Source: Schizochytrium sp. CCTCC M209059 (Eukaryota > Sar > Bigyra > Thraustochytrida > Thraustochytriidae). Taken from it: DNA of 64,000 nt. The DNA is taken from positions 353,035-417,034 of the forward strand of contig KN805381.1 of assembly GCA_000818945.1 (NCBI GenBank). The letters are read 5' to 3'. This document shows, one piece after another, positions 58,507 to 64,000 of this stretch. The notes beneath the pieces were generated by a model. The model was given only the letters and a program-made list of their open reading frames with translations, had not been told where the DNA came from and did not search any database. Within the stretch, counting starts at the first letter, position 1, and each line of letters begins with the position of its first letter. The position numbers and the translations under genes were made by a program.

Positions 58507-58875
58507 NNNNNNNNNNNNNNNNNNNNNNNNNNNNNNNNNNNNNNNNNNNNNNNNNNNNNNNNNNNNNNNNNNNNNNNNNNNNNNNNNNNNNNNNNNNNNN
58601 NNNNNNNNNNNNNNNNNNNNNNNNNNNNNNNNNNNNNNNNNNNNNNNNNNNNNNNNNNNNNNNNNNNNNNNNNNNNNNNNNNNNNNNNNNNNNNNNNNNN
58701 NNNNNNNNNNNNNNNNNNNNNNNNNNNNNNNNNNNNNNNNNNNNNNNNNNNNNNNNNNNNNNNNNNNNNNNNNNNNNNNNNNNNNNNNNNNNNNNNNNNN
58801 NNNNNNNNNNNNNNNNNNNNNNNNNNNNNNNNNNNNNNNNNNNNNNNNNNNNNNNNNNNNNNNNNNNNNNNNNNN
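58507..58875. other. assembly gap (369 N)
   Basis: Run of undetermined bases. Frames drawn across it on either strand are meaningless. Confidence 0.99.
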
Positions 58876-59216
58876 CCCGGCTCCGGCAGGCTTGGCTTGG
58901 CTTGGCGGCCTCCCCGCGAGGCTCCTCGCGACGCGACGCCTTGGCGCGACGCGACGCCTCGGCGCGGACGGACGCGCTGGGATCGTCGTCGATTGAGTGA
59001 AGGCGAGGAGGAGGAAGCAGGCCCGCCAGAGAGAAAGCAAGGGAGGAAGCAAGCAGCGAACCAGCTAGCCAGCTTGCCAGCAAGTAAGACAGACAGCAAG
59101 TAAGACAGACAGATCATACATATAGCCGCGCGCGGACGGGGAGTCGGGCAAGCCGGTCTGCTCCTCGGAGCTAGCCTGTGAGCGAGCGGAGCGGCAGCAG
59201 ACGAGACAGGTCGCCA

Positions 59217-59552
59217 ATGGACCTGCCCGGCGTCGACGCCCGGCCCCAGATGCTGCCGGAGCTCAACGTGAGCAACATGCACGAGCTGTCGGCGCGCCTC
59301 GCAGCAGCGGTGGCCGCCGCCAAGCGCTCCGAGACGACCTACCCTGCGAGCGGCACCGCCAACGCCAACAGCGACAGCAGCAACAGCAACGATGATCCCG
59401 TTACCGGCAATCTGCCTCGCGGTGGCGCGAGCCCAGATCCGGACAAGATCAACACCAGCAATGAGTTCAACATCGGCATGGACTGGCGGGGAGACATTGC
59501 GGCCTCCAGCACCCCGGAAATGCTCCTCAAGTCGCTTCGAGAGCGCCTCGAT

Positions 59553-59584
<32 letters not shown>

Positions 59585-62500
59585 GCAGCAGCAGCAACAA
59601 CAACAACAACAACAACAACAGCAACGCGCAGGTGGACCGAGAGTGACCAATGCAGGCCTCTTTGAACTCGCGCAAGCGTCGCAACAAGACCAACAACATC
59701 AACCGCAGCTCTTGCAGCAACTGCAGTTACATCAACAACAGCACCAGCGCCCGCGACTTTCGCTCTCGCTCGGTCCTGCCCTCAACATGAGCGCGCGCTC
59801 TTCGCCGTCCAATTCGAGCACCTCGAGCACTTCGAGCATGAACGATGGGGGCGCCTCCCCCAGCGGAGCGCAGGCTTCTGCGCTGCGGCCCGGCAGCCCC
59901 ATGGACGGCCTCGCCGAAACCGCAGTTGCTCTGGCCGGCTCACAGCAGTCCCCTTCGGATGCCCTCGGACGTCTCTCCATGTTTCCCAACTTTGCCCTTC
60001 TCGCAGGCGCCTCGACGGCAGCCTCACTCGCGTCATCGTCCAACTCCATGATGTCTACCAACCAAGGAATGTCCACATCCACGCAAGCAGATCGAAACAC
60101 GAATAATGCACCCGGACCCATGTTTTCCCTGAGCACATACTCGTCTGCCGAAAGCACAACATCCAGTGTGGCGAGCCACGCGCATCCTCAGCGCCAGCCT
60201 CTCCAGCACAATGATAGTGCGGGAAGCAACAACAACAATGCACAAAGCCTGGCCACAGTTGCCGCAGCGGCTGCTGCCGCCGCTGCCGCAGCCGCAGCTC
60301 GCCCATCTGCCCTCAACGACGCAGACGGTGATGTCAACATGGACGGCACCGCGTCAATACAGCAAAACGACGTGCCATCCTCGGCCATGTCCACAAGCGG
60401 AGATGCTAACACGAGTGACGAGCCCGAGGTCGATGCTTCGGTGCTTGTATCCACGCTAAGCCGGAACCAAAGCGCTCCCTCGGAATCCTTGCCCGAGCGC
60501 TCCTCGTCTGCTTCGCTCGCCACGCTCGAGACCTCGGCAAAACAAGGCGCCACGGGCGAACTCCCGGCGGCCCAGCAGCCATCATCAGATATGGCTGTTG
60601 ATGGAAACGAGCACGAAGCAGCCCAAGGAGAAGGACTCAAGATGCAGCAGCAGATCAAGGTAGAGCAACAAGATGAAAAAGTGCCCGTGCCTGCTGCGTC
60701 GCAGACCGCGGTTCCGCCCACTGCTCCCCACAGTACCAGCACGAACAGTACGAGCACCAAGTCCTCGTCGGGCGGCAAGTCTCGGCAGTTCAGTGGTTTG
60801 TCCTCGTTTGTCTTGGGTTTAACGCCGGCCTCTCTTGCCAAAACGACCAGCCGCATGCTCGGCGGGGGGCGCCGCAAGTCGTCGGACCATGGCGCGGCTG
60901 CAGCAGCGGCTGCGGCGAATGCAGCACACGAGGCGGCCGCAACTGGGTCGCAGGACGGGTCCGGGTCGTCGCTCACTTCCGCGTCCGGAAATGGACAAGG
61001 CGCGGGGACGGCGACCGGCGCGTCGGCGCTCAAAGCATCACGCCGAAGTCGCAGTACTAATGCAAGCTCACGAAGGTGGACCGAGGAGGAGGACGAGCGT
61101 CTCCGGCTCGCAGTGGCCCAGTTCGGAGACAAGAGCTGGAAAGAAATCGCGGCTGTCGTTGGCACGCGCAACAATGTACAATGTCTGCAACGGTGGCGCA
61201 AGTCCCTCAAGCCGGGGCTCAAAAAGGGACTCTGGCGGCCCGAAGAGGACGAGCTCCTGCGCCAAAAGGTCAAGGAAAAGCAAGCGGATCCCTCACTCAA
61301 CTGGACATGGGTGTCCAAGTCCATCGAAGGGCGCAACGCCAAGCAATGCAGAGAGCGATGGCAAAACTTTCTTGACGACACCATCAAGCGCGGCAACTGG
61401 ACCGAGGAAGAGGACCAAGAGCTCGAACGCCTTCATCGCGAGCTTGGTGGACGCTGGGCCAAAATTGCGCGCGCCATGCCTGGACGCACAGAAAACAGTG
61501 TCAAGGTGCGCTATCAGTCGCTCAAGCGTCTGCGCGAGCGCGAGTCAAATCCAGACGCCGACAATCTCTCGGTCACCACCAATGAGGATGACAATAGCAG
61601 CAGCAGATCGCAACGAACGGTTTCCACGACAAAGGCCAAGAAGAAGGGCGCCAAGCGACCCAGCGGTGTCCCTGCGGACATGGAAGGTATGGTGGGCGCG
61701 GCGCGCTCTGATCATTCTCCGGGCTGGAGCTTTGTCTCCAAGTTCAAGAAGCGCAAGTCTGCCTCCTTGCCCATGGCAGCAATGCAGCAGCAGCAGCAGT
61801 CTGCAGGATCTAGCGGCGGCCAGGACCCCGTCTTTGGTCGGTCGACGTCGTCTTCAAGTGTGTCAAGCACCGCGTCATCGTCTACAGGCTCGGTGGCGGC
61901 CTCTTCCTCCGACACGCAGAGTCCCACACGCGGCAAAAGTTCTTCGCCGGCTTCGTCCGCTGCGACCTTGCCTTTTCGTGAGCTCAAGAGAAAGATTGCT
62001 CGCAAGTCTGCCCCGCCTTCGCTGGTGAATGCCTTCCAAGCGATTACGCAGTCCCATATCTCCCCTTTCACTCACCAACGTTCCTTGGGAAATATGGCGC
62101 CGGGCTCTTTGTTTCCAGCTTCCTCGCCATCTTCGTTTTCCTCCGTTTCGCTCGCCTCCTCTACGGCAGCTTCACCTCATCACCCGCAGCATGCTGTGCC
62201 GGACCGGTCCATGCGTCCTTCATCGTCGCCTTCTTCTGCTTCCGCGTCTGTGGGTGGCATGGGCGTGCCCCAATTTGGCTCTTCCAATGCATCGCAGCAG
62301 CATCAACATCAACATCAACACCGAGATGCTGCCGTTAGTGCGGCGCTCACGCTCGCTGCGGCTACTGCCGCGGCAACACCCACATCTCCTCTCGAGACTT
62401 CTGGCGCTCGTGAGTTTTCGGTGGGTTCTATTTCGACGGAGACGGCAGCACCGCCTTCCTCCTCCTCCTCATCGTCATTGTCATCGCCTGGGCCCTTGCC

Positions 62501-62738
62501 GAGATCCCATTCGTTCCCGTCTATGCAGACACTGACGCACTCGCTCGGCTACCTTGGCCCCCAACAACAACAACAACAACAACAGCAGCAGCAACACCAG
62601 CAGCCGTCTCAATCGGGCATGAGCAGCCCTGGGGCTAGCGCCGCATTCGGGTTTTCTGACGCCATGTCTCACCAGCCGCAATCGGCTTCCTTTCAGTTCC
62701 TGCATCAACAACTCTTGCAGCAGCAGCAGCAGCGATAG
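59217..62738 (+). CDS. three-repeat (3R) Myb transcription factor with polyglutamine tracts
   Basis: 1,173 residues from the first ATG; the frame also opens 13 codons earlier but at a GTG. Three consecutive Myb repeats lie near 618-775: R1 RRWTEEEDERLRLAVAQFGD, R2 KGLWRPEEDELLRQKVKEKQ and R3 RGNWTEEEDQELERLHRELG. Each has regularly spaced Trp, and R2 and R3 have the recognition helices RNAKQCRERWQNFL and RTENSVKVRYQSLK. 3R-Myb proteins bind MYB-type sites and often control cell-cycle genes. The first 600 residues are Ser/Gln/Ala-rich with a 24-Gln run (113-136) and a 14-Ala run (near 362). The last 390 are Ser-rich with more Gln runs, ending LLQQQQQR. These flanks are probably disordered activation regions. 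Basic patches (KKKGAKRPSG, KKRKS) follow the Myb domain and may be nuclear signals. Confidence 0.9.
59553..59624 (+). repeat. CAG/CAA polyglutamine repeat in the Myb gene
   Basis: 24 glutamine codons, mostly CAG at the start and CAA at the end; the mixed codons make it less prone to length change than a pure run. Confidence 0.95.
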
Positions 62739-63466
62739 CAGTAGCCATAGTATTTTGTTCACGTTTGTTGGTTTTGCATTCTCTTCTTCTTGCTCTTCTC
62801 CTCCTACTTTTTCTTTTTCTTCTTTTTCTCGTCGCTCTCCATTCCGGGCTTGTGGAAACGGGCAACTTGCACATGATCGACAACATGCACATGGTAGACA
62901 ACATGCAAATGCTCGACGACATGTACATGATCGACATCATCCACATGATGGACATCATGCACATGATCGACAGCATGGACATGATCGACAACTTGCACAT
63001 GATGGAGAGCATGCACATGATCGACAACTTTCACATGATCGACAACATGCACATGATCGACATTATGCATATTTACACCTCCCTCCCTCCCTCCTCCCTT
63101 TCCTTTTCCCTCTCCCCTTTCCCCCTTCCCCCTCTCCGAGTTTTCGGGCCGACCACGAGTACCTCGAACACCTAGGAACCACGCCTGCTCCTGCTCCTGC
63201 TCCTGGGTCAACTCGGCGTTCCCGACGCGCGGCTGCGCGGGTCGCCAGCCCTCGCCGCAGACAGACAGACGAGACAGAGACAGACAGACGAGACGGACAA
63301 CTCGGCAGAGAGACAGACGCCGCTGCGCCGCCTGCCCGCGCGGACGGCTGCTGGGGCCGGGCGGGGCGCGAGACGAGGGCGAGCCGCGCAGACGCGCAGT
63401 CGCGATCCTCGCGGGCGCGATCTACGGGGACTCGGCGGCAGCTCGATCGAGGATAGGGATCGATCG
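62739..63466. other. intergenic between Myb gene and the last gene, with a minisatellite
   Basis: 730 bp. A pyrimidine-rich stretch (62780-62850) is followed by the 18-bp array and a second pyrimidine-rich block (63080-63140), then GC-rich sequence before the next ATG. Confidence 0.5.
62870..63067. repeat. 18-bp minisatellite, 11 units
   Basis: Eleven contiguous units of consensus CACATGATCGACAACATG with one to four changes each. Period is exactly 18 and no unit has an indel, so all six frames stay open across it. The second triplet of the unit (ATG) is unchanged in all eleven units and GAC in ten of eleven. Confidence 0.95.
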
Positions 63467-64000
63467 ATGCAGAGCGCGTTGGCAAGGCTCACGGCCAGAC
63501 GCTCAACGCTAGCGACGGCGAACCCGGCCTTCCTCGCGGCGAGCACGATACCGCTCGAGCAGAGCTCGGGCCGCGCGGGAGCCCAGAGCGCGCGGAGGCT
63601 GCGCCACCTGCGAACGATCCTCTTGGCGCCCTTTTCTGCGGTCTGCGTGCGCGCGGCGTCAACAACAACGGCGGCGACGACGACGACAACCTGCGCTGCG
63701 CAAATGGAGCCCATGGAGGCGGCGAGCTGGAATGTGGCCGCCATCAACAACAACCCGTTCGAGTACTGGATCTCGTACGATGACGATGCGTACAATGGCA
63801 TGATGGAGGACGTCCAGCGCTTCATTGAGGCCCCTGGCGACGACGACGTGCCCGTGTCCGAAGTGATCAACGACGACATGGTCGGCGAGCTCATGGAGCT
63901 CATGAAGGCCTATGGCTGGACTGACCTGGACGCTGTCGAGGCCAAGTGGAACGATGAATTCCGCGACCGCAAAATCGTGTCGGGCTTTCTCAAGGACAAG
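63467..64000 (+). CDS. 5' part of a gene running off the window; possible endonuclease/exonuclease/phosphatase-family protein
   Basis: Open from ATG 63467 to the last base, 178 codons, no stop. The first 75 residues are Arg/Ala/Ser/Thr-rich with almost no acids (MQSALARLTARRSTLATANP), which suits a mitochondrial presequence; an inner ATG (63704, MEPMEAASWN) could start a cytosolic form. From residue 85 the sequence becomes ordered: SWNVAAINNNPFEYWISYDD, then MMEDVQRFIEAPG and an acidic helical segment ending RKIVSGFLKDK. The WNVAAIN string resembles the first motif of DNase-I-like phosphodiesterases, where the Asn binds the metal, but the catalytic core lies beyond the window, so this is a tentative call. 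Confidence 0.65.
   Translation, partial: MQSALARLTARRSTLATANPAFLAASTIPLEQSSGRAGAQSARRLRHLRTILLAPFSAVCVRAASTTTAATTTTTCAAQMEPMEAASWNVAAINNNPFEYWISYDDDAYNGMMEDVQRFIEAPGDDDVPVSEVINDDMVGELMELMKAYGWTDLDAVEAKWNDEFRDRKIVSGFLKDK

Larger units (their letters stand above)
55657..59216. other. 3.5-kb divergent intergenic region, microsatellite-rich, with an assembly gap
   Basis: No gene recognised between the ubiquitin-TIR gene and the Myb gene. It is full of short-period words: GCTAGCAAG at 56725-56745, CTAGCT at 57381-57405, TCG at 57541-57560, TCTG at 58206-58232, TGCC at 58264-58286. Frames that cross it are simple-composition and interrupted by the N run. Confidence 0.45.

Noticed and set aside
58152..59720. 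522-codon minus-strand frame across the assembly gap, with a poly-Leu run
   Set aside because: It crosses 369 undetermined bases and reads the antisense of a CAG/CAA run as Leu; not a gene.
60188..61396. 402-codon minus-strand frame opposite the Myb gene
   Set aside because: Shadow of the Myb frame; it overlaps the Myb repeats, which are clearly coded on the plus strand.
62765..63175. 136-codon frame with apparent signal peptide followed by Met-rich repeats
   Set aside because: The hydrophobic leader is a pyrimidine-rich tract, the start codon is TTG rather than ATG, and repeat changes show no silent bias; kept only as a minisatellite finding.
1..64000. tRNA, rRNA, transposon or viral remnants
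   Set aside because: I looked for tRNA B-box-like words, rRNA blocks, reverse transcriptase, transposase and long terminal or inverted repeats and saw none by eye; tRNAscan-SE and RepeatMasker would be needed to confirm.

Overview
This window reads as nuclear DNA from a gene-dense, intron-poor microbial eukaryote that builds cilia. Evidence: long uninterrupted ORFs on both strands, spliceosomal introns in only three recognised genes (donors GTAAGT, GTACGT and GTATGT; acceptors CAG, CAG and TAG), many short-unit microsatellites between genes, and eukaryote-only families (SSNA1, CEP162, LRRC9, katanin p60, YEATS, EAF6, RNF113/Cwc24, elongin A, 3R-Myb). A flagellate stramenopile of the thraustochytrid type is my best guess, but that is inference; nothing here is a phylogenetic marker I can test.

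Layout. 0-4.3 kb: three small spliced minus-strand genes (SSNA1, EAF6, an unknown secreted or organellar protein). 4.9-14 kb: an FMRP-like triple-KH RNA-binding protein, a spliceosomal RING/CCCH protein, an organelle-type MutS, and a nuclear protein faintly like kinetochore Dsn1. 14.3-25.1 kb: a CEP162 orthologue divergent from a large receptor-like protein (Cys-rich GCC2/GCC3-type repeats, about seven membrane spans, cytosolic LRRs). 25.4-28.5 kb: a tandem pair of AIFM2/FSP1-like flavoproteins, one ending in a peroxisomal SKL signal. 29.9-36 kb: an ankyrin protein, an elongin-A-like protein, katanin p60 and a guanine/cytidine-type deaminase. 37-43 kb: LRRC9 and a TylF-type methyltransferase. 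43-46 kb: no gene recognised. 46-53.2 kb: an LCCL-domain polytopic membrane protein, an STI1/Hip-like co-chaperone, a CREST-like membrane protein and a GAS41-type YEATS protein. 53.7-55.7 kb: a ubiquitin-TIR fusion with a C-terminal CaaX box. 55.7-64 kb: a microsatellite-rich gene-free stretch with an assembly gap, a polyglutamine-rich three-repeat Myb factor, an 18-bp minisatellite, and the start of a gene that runs off the end.

Themes. Four genes belong to the centriole, axoneme and microtubule machinery (SSNA1, CEP162, katanin p60, LRRC9). Two are NuA4-type chromatin subunits (EAF6, YEATS4). The best candidates for undescribed biology are the ubiquitin-TIR-CaaX protein, the FMRP-like protein outside animals, the GCC-7TM-LRR receptor, and a CEP162 with a Tudor-like insert. 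Only the three spliced genes have resolved introns; the other models are single open frames from the first plausible ATG. The 5' ends of the elongin-A-like gene and the second FSP1 paralogue are unresolved.
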